The notes: a model not told the origin generated them from the sequence alone. Shown: positions 17,092-28,492, counted from the stretch's first letter. The stretch is DNA of 64,000 nt from Ga0077523 sp038324085 (GCA_038324085.1 JBBQHP010000004.1:1-64000), one strand, 5' to 3'. Program-made: numbers and translations.

Positions 17092-17967
17092 TCAGGCGGG
17101 CACGCCACGCGGCAACGGTACGGCGACCACGTCATCCCGCAGTTCCATTTCGCCTTCGAACACGCTGATGGCGGGACCGCTCATGAAGACGCTGTGGCCT
17201 TCGCCGTCCCATCGGATCTGGAGCTGGCCGCCGCGCATGTCCACTGCGACTGGACTATCCAGCAGGTCCTGCGCAATACCCGTCGCAACCGCCGCGCACG
17301 CACCGGTGCCGCACGCGAGCGTCTCGCCCGCACCGCGTTCGTACACGCGCAACCGGATCGAATGCCGGTCGATGATCTGCATGAATCCGGCATTGACACG
17401 CGCCGGAAACCGGGCATGCCGTTCGATGGCCGGGCCTTCCGTCGCGACTGGCGCAGTCTCGGTGTTCGCCACGATCTGCACTGCGTGCGGATTGCCCATG
17501 GACACTGCGCTGATTTCGCGCAGAACGCCGTCCACCTCGATCGGATAGGTCAGCGCGCGCGCCGGCGCATCGAACGGGATGTGGGCGGGTTCGAATTCGG
17601 GTTCGCCCATGTCGACCGTCACTGTGCCATCGGCTTCCAGTCGCGGGGTGATCACGCCGGAAATCGTTTCGACCCGCAGGTCAGTCTTGGCGCTGAGACC
17701 GGTGTCGCGCACGAAACGCGCGAAACAGCGTGCGCCGTTGCCGCATTGTTGGACTTCGCCACCGTCCGCATTGAAGATCCGATAGTAGAAATCGGTCCCG
17801 GCGCTCCGGGCCGGCTCGACGATCAGCACCTGATCGCAACCCACGCCGAAGCGGCGGTCAGCCAGGTGCCGCACCTGGCCGGGCGTCAACCGGATCGGAT
17901 GGCGGGTTGCGTCGATGACGACGAAATCGTTGCCGGTGCCCTGCATCTTGGTGAACTGAAGTCTCAT
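17092..17967 (-). CDS. dapF: Diaminopimelate epimerase
   Basis: A 291-residue cytoplasmic enzyme that converts LL- to meso-diaminopimelate for lysine and peptidoglycan. It opens LQFTKMQGTGNDFVVID. Both active-site cysteines are visible, in QQCGNGARCFARFV and LACGTGACAAVATG. Length is normal. Upstream on the same strand is a GNAT gene; downstream is DUF484. The meso-DAP product links functionally to mpl at 35.9 kb, which recycles a DAP-containing peptide. Confidence 0.96.
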   Translation of the reverse strand: MRLQFTKMQGTGNDFVVIDATRHPIRLTPGQVRHLADRRFGVGCDQVLIVEPARSAGTDFYYRIFNADGGEVQQCGNGARCFARFVRDTGLSAKTDLRVETISGVITPRLEADGTVTVDMGEPEFEPAHIPFDAPARALTYPIEVDGVLREISAVSMGNPHAVQIVANTETAPVATEGPAIERHARFPARVNAGFMQIIDRHSIRLRVYERGAGETLACGTGACAAVATGIAQDLLDSPVAVDMRGGQLQIRWDGEGHSVFMSGPAISVFEGEMELRDDVVAVPLPRGVPA

Positions 17968-17979
17968 CTGTCAGGCCTG

Positions 17980-18513
17980 TCAGCCGTGGAAACGCCCAAG
18001 GGCCGCGAGATCCTTCGCCATGATGAAGTCGTCCATGACGAAGCCGTTGCCAATGTCGAAGACCGCCGACTCGACCACTTCGAAGCCGTTCTTGCGATAG
18101 GCGCCGATGGCGGAAACATTGTTCTTGTTAACCTGGAGGACGAGTCGCGAATAACCCATCGACCTCGCTTCGTGCTCGATGTGCCGCAGGAGCTCTGTGC
18201 CGAGGCCACGGCCGCGCAGGTCGTGACGGGCATACAGCTTGTCGATCTTGGCGGTGCCGGGCTCTTTGCCCCGTTCGTACTGGCCAAAGGCAGCAAGCTC
18301 GCCGTCCAGCAGCAACTTGTCCCACCACACACCTGGCTCGTGCAGTTGCCCGAGAATGACTGCTCGATCGTAGCGCTGAGCCAGCATGTATTCTATCTGC
18401 GCGAGCGAGATGATGCTCGTGTAATGCTTCACCCATGTGTCGCGCGCCAGCGCAACCAGTGCCGGTATATCGTCTTCGAGCAATGGCTCGATGCGGATGT
18501 CGCCGTCCATCAT
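17980..18513 (-). CDS. GNAT family N-acetyltransferase
   Basis: A 177-residue acetyltransferase. The acetyl-CoA-binding motif is LYARHDLRGRGLGTELLRHIEHEA, with RGRGLG as the pyrophosphate loop, followed by VNKNNVSAIGAYRKNGFEVV typical of GNAT motif B. Substrate cannot be predicted. Two adjacent ATGs (18513, 18510) are possible starts, both overlapping the stop of the CoA-binding protein gene. It sits just upstream of dapF on the same strand. Confidence 0.82.
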   Translation of the reverse strand: MMDGDIRIEPLLEDDIPALVALARDTWVKHYTSIISLAQIEYMLAQRYDRAVILGQLHEPGVWWDKLLLDGELAAFGQYERGKEPGTAKIDKLYARHDLRGRGLGTELLRHIEHEARSMGYSRLVLQVNKNNVSAIGAYRKNGFEVVESAVFDIGNGFVMDDFIMAKDLAALGRFHG

Positions 18514-18883
18514 CCGAGTCCCAGGGCGGGTTCGCAGAGGGTGCTCAGGTCGGTCCGGATGCAGCGATCCATCACGGTCCAGATGCCATGCGCAGTAGCG
18601 CGTACGGCCGCGTTCTCGTTCATGATGCCCTGCTGTATCCAGAGTCGCCGGACGCAATCATCCACCAGTGCGTCAAGGTGCTCCGCGGATCGAAACACAT
18701 TGACGAGATCGACCGGCTGCGGGAGTTCGGCCAGGCCTTTTCACCCAGCACCTCATCGACCAGCGGGCGCACCGGAACGATGCGAAAGCCCGATCTCTGC
18801 AGCGCGACTGCGACACGAAAACTCGGCCGACGCGGATTTGGCGATAGCCCGACCACGGCAATTGTCTTGATTCGCGAAAACAT
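18510..18883 (-). pseudogene. CoA-binding (YccU-like) protein, frameshifted
   Basis: From ATG 18883 the frame reads IKTIAVVGLSPNPRRPSFRVA and VRPLVDEVLGEKAWPN, the N-terminal half of a small CoA-binding Rossmann protein. Near 18722-18725 the expected continuation PQPVDLVNVFRSAEHLD moves to another frame. That frame then runs through RLWIQQGIMNENAA and VMDRCIRTD to the stop at 18510. One base (or 3n+1 bases) appears to be missing. About 124 codons in total, near the usual family size of about 135-140. All expected blocks are present otherwise, so this may be a recent mutation or a base-calling error. Function in this family is not established. Confidence 0.75.
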
Positions 18884-18942
18884 GTCGCGGATCTTATCGG
18901 GCCCCGGATTGGCGAATCGCCGCGTGCGCGTCTCGATAGCGG

Positions 18943-19812
18943 TCAATAGTATTTCTCCTCGCCTGCGGGTCGAGTCTTGAAACGCTTGTGCAGCCAATAG
19001 TACTGCTCCGGCATCTCGAGTATCCGTTCCTCGATGAAGGCGTTCATGCGGCACGCGTCTGCCTCGGCGCTGGCGCCGGGATAGTCTTCCCAGGCCGGAT
19101 ACATGCGCATGACATAGCCTTCTCCGCCCGGCAACTGACGCACGACGACCGGCACGATCGCTGATCGGGTGAGACGAGCCAGGCGCGACAAGGCCGTGAC
19201 TGTTGCGGCGGGGACTCCGAAGAACGGCACGAACACGGCGTCTCTCGGACCGAGATCGAGATCGGGCGACAGCTGCAGGCCGAGCCCATCCTTGAACCCG
19301 CGCAGCAGGGTCTTGACGCCTTCCTGGCGCGCGACCATGCGGGTTCCGGGGAAGCGACTGCGAACGCGAACGAGAAACTCGTCGAAGACGCGGTTCTTCT
19401 GGTGGCTGTATACCGCCATGCCCCGATAGTCCATGGACATGCGCAACCCTTCGAGTTCGATGCCGACGAAATGCGGAACGAGAAAGATGATGCGCCGATC
19501 GGCCAGCGCACGGGCGTGTTCCTCGCCCTCGATCCGGACCACGCGCCGGAGGCGACGCTCCGAACCCCACCATCCGATGGTGCCTTCGAGCAGGCTTCGA
19601 CCGATCGCCCTGAAGTGCGCTTTGAGCACGCGTTCCCGATGCGTCTCGTCCCAATGAGGGAAACACAGTCGCAGGTTGGTCCGCGCGACTTCGCGACGTT
19701 CGCGGCCGAAGACTAGCAGCGCCCACCCCGCGAAGACTCCGACGCGGGCAAGCAGGGCGAGCGGCAGGAAATGCAGCAGCCAGAGCAGTCCGATCGCAAC
19801 GCGGGTCAGCAT
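18943..19812 (-). CDS. Lipid A biosynthesis acyltransferase (LpxL/LpxM family), second copy
   Basis: A 289-residue inner-membrane acyltransferase with an N-terminal membrane anchor (LTRVAIGLLWLLHFLPLALLARVG). The HX4E catalytic motif is HFVGIELEG. Later blocks are NRVFDEFLVRVRSRFPG and PEQYYWLHKRFKTRP, the usual C-terminal signature. It adds a secondary acyl chain to lipid A from acyl-ACP. ATG 19812 overlaps the stop of the first copy as ATGA. The pair probably supplies the two late acylations. Confidence 0.88.
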   Translation of the reverse strand: MLTRVAIGLLWLLHFLPLALLARVGVFAGWALLVFGRERREVARTNLRLCFPHWDETHRERVLKAHFRAIGRSLLEGTIGWWGSERRLRRVVRIEGEEHARALADRRIIFLVPHFVGIELEGLRMSMDYRGMAVYSHQKNRVFDEFLVRVRSRFPGTRMVARQEGVKTLLRGFKDGLGLQLSPDLDLGPRDAVFVPFFGVPAATVTALSRLARLTRSAIVPVVVRQLPGGEGYVMRMYPAWEDYPGASAEADACRMNAFIEERILEMPEQYYWLHKRFKTRPAGEEKYY

Positions 19813-20681
19813 CAGCGCGGGGCAGCTGCCGGAGGTGGCGCTACTCCCGCCGGGACTTTGAAGCGGTTGTAGCTCCACAGGTATTGCTCCGGACAGCGCC
19901 GCACCACTGCTTCCACCGCAGCGTTGAGTCGTCGCGCGCCGTCGGATCCGGAGAGGTCTTCGTGCAGGACGTCGAGTTCCAGTGCGAACCCACGTCCGTC
20001 CGGGAGGCGTCGCGCGAAAGCGATGATCACGACGCAATCCGTCGTCTTCTGCAGCTTGCCCACCAACGTCATCGTGTAGGCGGGTCGGCCGAAGAACTCG
20101 GCCCAGACGCCTTCACCGAATCCGGGTACGTGGTCGGGTAGGAGACCCACGGCCTCACCGTTGCGCAGCGCCTTGAGCAGCTTCCGAACGCCACCGAGCG
20201 TGGTCGGCGCGAGGCGACCATAGCCGCGAGTACGACCTACCCGCATCAGCGGTTCCAGCCACTTGAGCTTTGGCGGACGGTACAGCACGGTGATCGGCAG
20301 CCGCGTTGCGGCATACAGCGCCGATACCTCGAAACAACCCAGATGCGGAGTCAGGAACAGGATGCCCCGGCCAACGGCCCGCGCCGCTTCGACCGAGTCC
20401 CAGCCGTGCGCCTCGACGACCAGTTCGGATGCTTCCTGAGCAGAGCGAAACCAGATCGCCGGCAATTCCATCAATCCCTTGCCAGTCTCGCGAACGGCTG
20501 CACGACATATGCGCTCGAAAACGCGCGGATCGTTCGCCAGACCGCTAGCGGCGATATTATCGGTCAGCTGCGCTGCGTAGCGCGGCGCGAGACGGTACGT
20601 CAGCCAGCCCGCAAAGGCACCTACGCCGTGCAGCCACCGGAGCGGTAGGCGGGCCAGCAGCCTCAGGACGGCTTCGAGCAT
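19812..20681 (-). CDS. Lipid A biosynthesis acyltransferase (LpxL/LpxM family), first copy
   Basis: A 289-residue homologue of the neighbouring gene, with an N-terminal hydrophobic segment. The HX4E motif is HLGCFEVSA. ITVLYRPPKLKWLEPLM and PEQYLWSYNRFK match the lauroyl/myristoyl acyltransferase family. It acts on Kdo2-lipid IVA at the inner membrane. Which copy is LpxL and which LpxM cannot be told. It starts 87 bases from metK in the opposite direction, so the two promoters must share that gap. Confidence 0.88.
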   Translation of the reverse strand: MLEAVLRLLARLPLRWLHGVGAFAGWLTYRLAPRYAAQLTDNIAASGLANDPRVFERICRAAVRETGKGLMELPAIWFRSAQEASELVVEAHGWDSVEAARAVGRGILFLTPHLGCFEVSALYAATRLPITVLYRPPKLKWLEPLMRVGRTRGYGRLAPTTLGGVRKLLKALRNGEAVGLLPDHVPGFGEGVWAEFFGRPAYTMTLVGKLQKTTDCVVIIAFARRLPDGRGFALELDVLHEDLSGSDGARRLNAAVEAVVRRCPEQYLWSYNRFKVPAGVAPPPAAAPR

Positions 20682-20694
20682 CGCCTCGTCAAAA

Positions 20695-20723
20695 TTCGAC
20701 GGAGTTGAGGAATCTGCTATCCT
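20695..20723 (+). promoter_or_regulatory. Putative sigma-70 promoter of metK
   Basis: TTCGAC (20695-20700) and TATCCT (20718-20723) are 17 bases apart, with TGC just before the -10. The predicted start near 20730 gives a leader of about 40 bases. I found no SAM riboswitch structure in this short leader. Confidence 0.55.
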
Positions 20724-20768
20724 GCCGGGCTGTTTCTATTCACTTATTTATTCCCAGGCCTTCCAAGC

Positions 20769-21926
<1,158 letters not shown>

Positions 21927-21932
21927 GTCTTG

Positions 21933-21965
21933 AGACCGGCTGCCGCGATCCGCGGTAGCCGGTCT
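21933..21965. terminator. Long hairpin between convergent metK and rhlE-like genes
   Basis: A 15-bp stem (21933-21947 with 21951-21965, one G-T pair) and the 3-base loop ATC lie between the two converging stop codons (metK 21926, helicase 21974). The position and stability suggest a bidirectional terminator, although no T-run follows on either strand. Confidence 0.6.
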
Positions 21966-21973
21966 GGAACCGA

Positions 21974-23302
21974 TCAGGGACGACGGGCGCGCTGCGGTGT
22001 GCCCGTGCTTCTTTCGGTGTGCTGCTCCCGCTCGCGATTCGAATGCGGCCGAGCGCTGAACGATCGACCGGAAGAACCTCTGCCTCCCGTGCCCGCGGAC
22101 CGCGCATTGGCAGCAGGCGCGGCCATACGAGGCTCCAGGCCTTCGATCGTCGCTACCGGAATCTTCTGCGTGGTGAAGCGCTCGATACCGCGAATCTTGT
22201 GCAGGTCAGCATGCTCGGCAAGCGTGATGGCCAAGCCCATACGTCCGGCGCGACCCGTACGCCCGATACGGTGGACGTAGTCCTCGGAATTGATAGGCAG
22301 GCCGTAATTGATCACGTGGCTGATGGTCGGTACATCGATGCCGCGCGAGGCCACGTCGGTGGCTACCAGCACGCGCAAGCGGCGCTGCCTGAGGCCGGTA
22401 AGGGTGCGATTGCGTTGCGACTGCGGCATGCCGCCATGGAGCGCAGCTACGGCATGACCGTCCACTTCAAGTGCCGCGGCGATGCGCTCGGCATCGCGCT
22501 GGGTCGATGTGAACACGATGGCTTGATCGATCTCGGGATCGCGCAGCAGGTGATTGAGCAACCGCTCCTTGTGCGCGCGGTTGTCCGCCCAGTGCAGACG
22601 CTGCGTGATGCCCTCGTGCCGGTCGCGATGACTTGCGAGTTCGACTCGCTGGGGGGCATTGAGCAATCGCCCCGCCAGCTTGGCGACATTGCCGTCGAGC
22701 GTCGCGGAAAACAGCAATGTCTGGCGCGAGGCCGGCGTTGCCGCGGCGATTGCCTGAATATCTTCGATGAAGCCCATGTCGAGCATCCGATCGGCTTCGT
22801 CCAGTACGAGAACCTCCACGCGCGACAAGTCGAGACGACCACCGTTGAGCAGGTCGAGCAGGCGACCAGGTGTTGCGATCAGGACGTCCAGAGTGCCGCG
22901 AATGGCGCGCAACTGGGCGCCGTAGGGGACCCCGCCGACGACGGTAGCGGTCCGGAGCCATTTGAGGGTGCGACCGTAGGTCTCGCAGGCCTTCGTGACC
23001 TGCAGCGACAGTTCGCGCGTAGGCGTCAGAACCAGTACGCGAGGACCGCCGCCAGGCACACCGCGTTTCTCGGAGCTCACCAGTCGCTGTAGCGCCGGCA
23101 GCACGAAGGCGGCGGTCTTGCCGCTGCCGGTAGCGGCCGAAACCATGAGGTCCACGCCCGTGATGGCCAGGGGGATGGTTGCGGACTGAACTGTGGTGGG
23201 GGTGGTGTACCCGGCGTTTTCGACGGCCTTCAACAGTGCGTCGTTTAGACCGAGGGTCGCAAAAGTCGGCGCCTCAGGCGCGATCGCAAGATCGTGACTC
23301 AA
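21974..23302 (-). CDS. DEAD-box RNA helicase, RhlE-like
   Basis: A 442-residue ATP-dependent RNA helicase. It has the Q-motif region TFATLGLNDALLKAVENAGY, motif I AATGSGKTAAF, Ia PTREL, DEAD box VLDEADRML, motif III FSATL, motif VI HRIGRTGRAGR, and a basic Gly/Ser/Arg-rich tail typical of RhlE/RhlB-like proteins. No ATG lies near the start of homology. The TTG at 23302 has a GGAG 7 bases upstream and gives SHDLAIAPEAPTF, so I chose it. Probably active in ribosome assembly or RNA decay. It faces metK. Confidence 0.88.
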   Translation of the reverse strand: MSHDLAIAPEAPTFATLGLNDALLKAVENAGYTTPTTVQSATIPLAITGVDLMVSAATGSGKTAAFVLPALQRLVSSEKRGVPGGGPRVLVLTPTRELSLQVTKACETYGRTLKWLRTATVVGGVPYGAQLRAIRGTLDVLIATPGRLLDLLNGGRLDLSRVEVLVLDEADRMLDMGFIEDIQAIAAATPASRQTLLFSATLDGNVAKLAGRLLNAPQRVELASHRDRHEGITQRLHWADNRAHKERLLNHLLRDPEIDQAIVFTSTQRDAERIAAALEVDGHAVAALHGGMPQSQRNRTLTGLRQRRLRVLVATDVASRGIDVPTISHVINYGLPINSEDYVHRIGRTGRAGRMGLAITLAEHADLHKIRGIERFTTQKIPVATIEGLEPRMAAPAANARSAGTGGRGSSGRSFSARPHSNREREQHTERSTGTPQRARRP

Positions 23303-23526
23303 GTGTATTCTCCAGCATCTTATGGCGCCGCGGGATGACGGTGCGCCGTGAAGTCGCACCCTGATGCGACGGCATCGCCGCCAACCGGGTGCCCTACGAA
23401 TGCCGGGGCTGAAGTCAGAGCCGATGAAAAGGCGTTCTTTCCGGTGAACGGATGGAATCGGCAGGTGGTCGATCCCGAACGCGAGGCGCGCAGAATACGC
23501 GGAATTGTGCGGCGCCGCAAACCAAT
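23303..23526. other. Non-coding gap upstream of the helicase and the ahcY promoter
   Basis: Part of a 413-base stretch without a gene between the helicase start (23302) and ahcY (23716). The right part holds the ahcY promoter, riboswitch and leader hairpins (separate entries). In 23303-23526 I recognise no gene, repeat or promoter. It should contain the helicase promoter and 5' leader. Confidence 0.4.
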
Positions 23527-23554
23527 TTGCCATTTCCGCAGGCGGCAGTACAAT
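23527..23554 (+). promoter_or_regulatory. Sigma-70 promoter of ahcY
   Basis: TTGCCA (23527-23532) and TACAAT (23549-23554) are each one base from consensus, with a 16-base spacer. The predicted start near 23561 coincides with the 5' end of the SAH riboswitch, which supports both calls. Confidence 0.7.
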
Positions 23555-23560
23555 CCCGGC

Positions 23561-23620
23561 CGTCCTGAGGAGCGCTGCAACGGGTTAACCCGCCAGGCTC
23601 AGGTTTCGGAACCGCGCTCG
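23561..23620 (+). promoter_or_regulatory. S-adenosylhomocysteine (SAH) riboswitch
   Basis: The sequence matches the known SAH riboswitch upstream of ahcY genes. CCTGAG (23564-23569) pairs with CTCAGG (23598-23603) as P1. The conserved GAGCGCTGCAA core follows. A short GGGTTAACCC hairpin and CCAGGCTC come next. GAGCGC (23570-23575) can pair with GCGCTC (23614-23619) as the pseudoknot. In this family, SAH binding turns ahcY expression on, clearing the SAH that inhibits methyltransferases. Confidence 0.9.
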
Positions 23621-23623
23621 TTG

Positions 23624-23684
23624 ACTCGTGACCAGGCTCACGAGTGGCGAGACGGGGCGGAAAAATCCCTCCCTGGTCCGCCCC
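23624..23684 (+). other. Two hairpins in the ahcY leader
   Basis: An 8-bp stem ACTCGTGA/TCACGAGT (23624-23631, 23638-23645) is followed by another 8-bp stem GGGGCGGA/TCCGCCCC (23654-23661, 23677-23684). They lie between the riboswitch and the ribosome site GGGAGAG at 23704-23710. They may form the expression platform; no T-run follows, so transcription termination is not evident. Confidence 0.5.
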
Positions 23685-23715
23685 TCGTCCTGGCCCATCA
23701 ACCGGGAGAGATGCA

Positions 23716-25134
<1,419 letters not shown>

Positions 25135-25259
25135 CGAGCTGCCCGAAGTTCGTCGAAAGACTGTACGACCGCGCTGATCGACAGTGCTCCGCAAGGAGCG
25201 GTCTCGATCGGCACGATGCGGATTGGACGATCGATGTCGTTGTCAGGGAGAGGCGCCTC

Positions 25260-26090
25260 TTGGTTGAGCGTACGTATTCGTTCGAATTGTTTCCACCGCA
25301 GACTCCGGAAGGGCTGGAAAAGCTGCGCGTGACCCGCAGCCAGCTCGCGCAGTTGAAGCCCGCGTTCTTTTCCGTCACGTATGGCGCGGGCGGTTCGACC
25401 CGCGAGCGTACTCACGATGTCGTGATGGAATTGCAGCTGGAGGGGCAGAAAGTTGCCCCGCACCTGTCCTGCGTCGCGGCGACACGCGCCACCACGGCCG
25501 AGATCCTGGACAAGTACCTGGCGGCCGGCATCAGCCGGGTCGTTGCGCTACGCGGGGACCTTCCCTCCGGAATGGTGGAGATCGGTGAATTTCGCTATGC
25601 CACCGACCTCGTCGCGTTTGTCCGGGAATCGTACGGCGATCGATTCCATGTCGAGGTCGCCGCCTATCCCGAATACCATCCGCAGGCGCGTTCCCCCGAG
25701 GAGGACCTGCGCAATTTCGAGCGCAAGGTGAGGGCGGGCGCCGACTCGGCCATCACCCAGTACTTCTACAATACCGATGCGTACTACTACTTCCGGGACC
25801 AGTGCGAGGCGCTCGGAATCGATGTCCCGATTGTGCCGGGTATCATGCCGATCACACGGTTCACGCAACTCGCCCGATTTTCCGACGCCTGCGGCGCGGA
25901 AATCCCGCGCTGGATCCGCCGCAAGCTCGAGGGTTTTGGCGACGATACCGCCTCGATCCGCGCGTTTGGACTCGATGTGGTCACCCGTTTGTGCGACGAT
26001 CTGTTGCGCAACGGGGCGCCCGGTCTGCATTTCTACACGTTAAATCAGGCCAGCGCCGTCACTACGATCTGGCAGCGTCTCGGGCTGTGA
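25260..26090 (+). CDS. metF: 5,10-methylenetetrahydrofolate reductase
   Basis: A 276-residue FAD enzyme making 5-methyl-THF for methionine synthase. It has YSFELFPPQTPEG, FFSVTYGAGGSTRERT, the LRGDLPSG block, AAYPEYHPQARS and PGIMPITRF. There is no ATG near the start of homology. The TTG at 25260 gives MVERTYSF with AGGGAGAGG upstream and normal family length. It lies 125 bases after ahcY on the same strand and is probably co-transcribed. The window itself lacks a complete methionine synthase; the MetE-like gene at 0.1-1.7 kb is a broken core form. Confidence 0.93.
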   Translation: MVERTYSFELFPPQTPEGLEKLRVTRSQLAQLKPAFFSVTYGAGGSTRERTHDVVMELQLEGQKVAPHLSCVAATRATTAEILDKYLAAGISRVVALRGDLPSGMVEIGEFRYATDLVAFVRESYGDRFHVEVAAYPEYHPQARSPEEDLRNFERKVRAGADSAITQYFYNTDAYYYFRDQCEALGIDVPIVPGIMPITRFTQLARFSDACGAEIPRWIRRKLEGFGDDTASIRAFGLDVVTRLCDDLLRNGAPGLHFYTLNQASAVTTIWQRLGL

Positions 26091-26138
26091 TGCCTTGGGC
26101 ATTGCCGGCGGCGCGACGCATCCCGTAGACTGCCGCGC

Positions 26139-27974
26139 GTGCCCAGCCCCCGTGCCCGCCTGCTTGCCGTTCTGATCGCGGCTTTCATCGGCCTGATCGT
26201 AGTCGAGGCGCGCTGGCTGCATTTCACGGAAGCATTCTCGAACCGGGTCGCGGATTTCTTTCTGAGCAGTCAGGCGAAAAGCCTGAAAGCCGACGCCGAT
26301 GTCGTCATCGTCGCCATCGATGAGCGAAGCATCACGGGTATGTCCGAACTCGCAGGCCGCTGGCCCTGGCCGCGTTCGGTGCATGGCGAGATTGTCGCGG
26401 CGATCGAGGCCCAGAAACCAAAGGCGATCGTCTTCGACATCATGTTCGGGGAACCCGATGTGTTCCGCCCCGAATCTGATGAAGACTTCAACCGCGCCAT
26501 CCGGGGGTTCGACAATATCTATTTCCCGACGGCGCGCAACGACGACCCTGCCGTCGATTCTTTCGGTGTCCCCATCGCGGACCTGGCGCCCGCATTGGGC
26601 GCGATTCGGGGGCCGCGCTCGGTCAAGGATGCGACCATCGACGTACTGCAGCCCCGTGCCCTGGCTACCGAAAGCTGGCGCCTGGGTCTCATCAATTTTC
26701 TCCAGGATCGCGATGGCGTGGGGCGCCGCTACATCGTGTTCTCGCCTGCGTACGGCTGGCGCATTCCATCGTTACCCGCACGAGTGGCGGCCGACCTTGG
26801 TTGGCCGCTGCCGAACCGGGCGGACATCCAGCTCGGCTGGCACGGTGGAGCCATGGCGCATCCGCAGGTTTCTTTCGTGGACCTGTACGTTGATCTCAAC
26901 AGCGAGAAGAAGCGGCGCAGCCAGGACGAGTTCAAGGACAAGATCGTCCTGATCGGGGCGACGGCGACAGGTCTGGGCGACATCCGGGTAACCCCGGTCA
27001 GTACCAAGCATCCTGGCGTCGAGATCCTTGCGACCGCCATCGACAACCTCAAGAATTCCACCTGGCTGCGGGCCGCACCGGCGTGGCTCGAACCGGTCAT
27101 CGGCATCGCCTTGATCGCCGCGTTGGCGGCCGCGCTCTGGGCTCGTGTCAACACGGTGCGTATCGGAGCGGGACTTGCTGCGGCGAGCGTGGTGCTGCTC
27201 GCCGTGAGTTATCTGTCAATTGGCCACGGCATGCGGATGCCGGTCGCCACGCCGGTTTTCTTTGCCTGGATCTTTTTCCTCATCACTGCGATGAACGACT
27301 ACATGGACGAGCGGCGATCGCGTGAATTCGCCGTGCGCGAGTTCAGCCGCTTCGTCAACCCGCACGTGGTGCAGGAGATCATCGCCAAGGGTGGGCTGTC
27401 GCGAGCCGGCGAGAGCCGGGAGGTCACGATCCTGTTCTCGGACATCCGCGGCTTCACCACACTGTCGGAATCACGTTCACCTCAGCAAGTGGTTGAGCTG
27501 CTGAACCGCTATTTCTCAAAGCAGGTCGATGTCATTTTTCGTTACGGGGGGACGCTCGACAAGTTCATCGGCGATGCGATCATGGCATGCTGGGGCGCAC
27601 CCATAGACGACCGCGATCATGCCAAGCATGCCGTGGCCGCTGCGCTCGACATGGCCGACACGCTCCAGGCGTTCAAGCGCGATCTGGGAGGAGCGGACGC
27701 GGATTTCGACGTCGGGATCGGCATCCACTCCGGGCCGGCAGTGGTGGGTCTGATCGGGTCGGATGCGCGACGGGAATACACTGCCATCGGGGACACCGTC
27801 AATCTCGCGAGCCGCATCGAGGGCATGACCAAGGGGGTAGCGCGCATCCTCGTTTCCGAGGAAACGATGCTTCGGTGTGGCGCGGACTTTGACTTCATCG
27901 ATCGCGGCTCCTATAAAGCGAAAGGTCGGACGCAGGAGGTCCGTTTGTTTGAACCGGGAAGGAAGGGTTCATGA
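26139..27974 (+). CDS. CHASE2-domain adenylate/guanylate cyclase
   Basis: A 611-residue membrane signalling protein. An N-terminal transmembrane helix (ARLLAVLIAAFIGLIVV) precedes a periplasmic CHASE2 sensor (about 35-310, with VVIVAIDERSITGMSELAGRW and KIVLIGATATGLGD). Two to three transmembrane helices follow (about 320-390), then a class III cyclase domain with FSDIRGFTTLSE, GGTLDKFIGDAIMACWGAP and EYTAIGDTVNLASRIEG. Both metal-binding Asp residues are present. The start is GTG 26139; no other start gives the first helix. It begins an ATGA-overlapped operon with an SH3 protein and an M48 lipoprotein. Signal sensed is unknown. Confidence 0.9.
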   Translation: MPSPRARLLAVLIAAFIGLIVVEARWLHFTEAFSNRVADFFLSSQAKSLKADADVVIVAIDERSITGMSELAGRWPWPRSVHGEIVAAIEAQKPKAIVFDIMFGEPDVFRPESDEDFNRAIRGFDNIYFPTARNDDPAVDSFGVPIADLAPALGAIRGPRSVKDATIDVLQPRALATESWRLGLINFLQDRDGVGRRYIVFSPAYGWRIPSLPARVAADLGWPLPNRADIQLGWHGGAMAHPQVSFVDLYVDLNSEKKRRSQDEFKDKIVLIGATATGLGDIRVTPVSTKHPGVEILATAIDNLKNSTWLRAAPAWLEPVIGIALIAALAAALWARVNTVRIGAGLAAASVVLLAVSYLSIGHGMRMPVATPVFFAWIFFLITAMNDYMDERRSREFAVREFSRFVNPHVVQEIIAKGGLSRAGESREVTILFSDIRGFTTLSESRSPQQVVELLNRYFSKQVDVIFRYGGTLDKFIGDAIMACWGAPIDDRDHAKHAVAAALDMADTLQAFKRDLGGADADFDVGIGIHSGPAVVGLIGSDARREYTAIGDTVNLASRIEGMTKGVARILVSEETMLRCGADFDFIDRGSYKAKGRTQEVRLFEPGRKGS

Positions 27975-28492
27975 TCAAGGCATGGCAATGGTTGGCGGTC
28001 GCGTCCGCGTTGGCCGGAAGCGCGGCGCTCGCGCAGGAGTCCGGCTTTACGCTCCGCGCGACCGAGGTGAAGGCACGGCCGTTCCTGGATGCGGAGGGGA
28101 TCGGCAAGCTGCCCGAGAAGGCTCCCGTCAGCATCCTCGGGCGCCAGGGGGGATGGTCGCAGATCCACGTCGGCCAGATGGAGGGATGGGTGCGCATGCT
28201 GAGTCTGCGGCTCGGCAACCCCGACCCGCTGCGTAACAAGACCGCCATGGCCACGACGATCGGTTTCGGTCGCAGGGCGCCCGGTACGGGTCCCACGGTC
28301 ACGACCGGTGTTCGCGGCTTCTCCGAAGAGGACCTGAAAGCGGCCAAGCCCAATCCGGAAGAGTTGAAGCGGATGGAAAGCTTCGCGATTCCGCCAGCGG
28401 CCGCTGCTCAGTTCGCCGCTGCGGGGAAACTCGATGCCCAGACCGTGCCATTCGTGGACGCCGACGGCAAAGTCCTGAAGGTGAAGAAATGA
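27971..28492 (+). CDS. Exported SH3-domain protein
   Basis: A 173-residue protein with a signal peptide (KAWQWLAVASALAGSAALAQ). A bacterial SH3-like domain runs from about 25 to 80 (LRATEVKARPFLDAEGIGKL, APVSILGRQGGWSQIHVG, EGWVRML). The C-terminal half is Ala/Pro-rich with no recognised domain. SH3b domains bind peptidoglycan or proteins in the periplasm. It overlaps the cyclase stop by 4 bases and the next gene by 4 bases, so the three genes are coupled. It may scaffold the M48 lipoprotein near the CHASE2 sensor; that is inference. Confidence 0.8.
   Translation: MIKAWQWLAVASALAGSAALAQESGFTLRATEVKARPFLDAEGIGKLPEKAPVSILGRQGGWSQIHVGQMEGWVRMLSLRLGNPDPLRNKTAMATTIGFGRRAPGTGPTVTTGVRGFSEEDLKAAKPNPEELKRMESFAIPPAAAAQFAAAGKLDAQTVPFVDADGKVLKVKK

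Noticed and set aside
20724..20768. SAM riboswitch before metK
   Set aside because: Leader is about 40 bases and shows no matching stems or core; only ahcY has a recognisable riboswitch.
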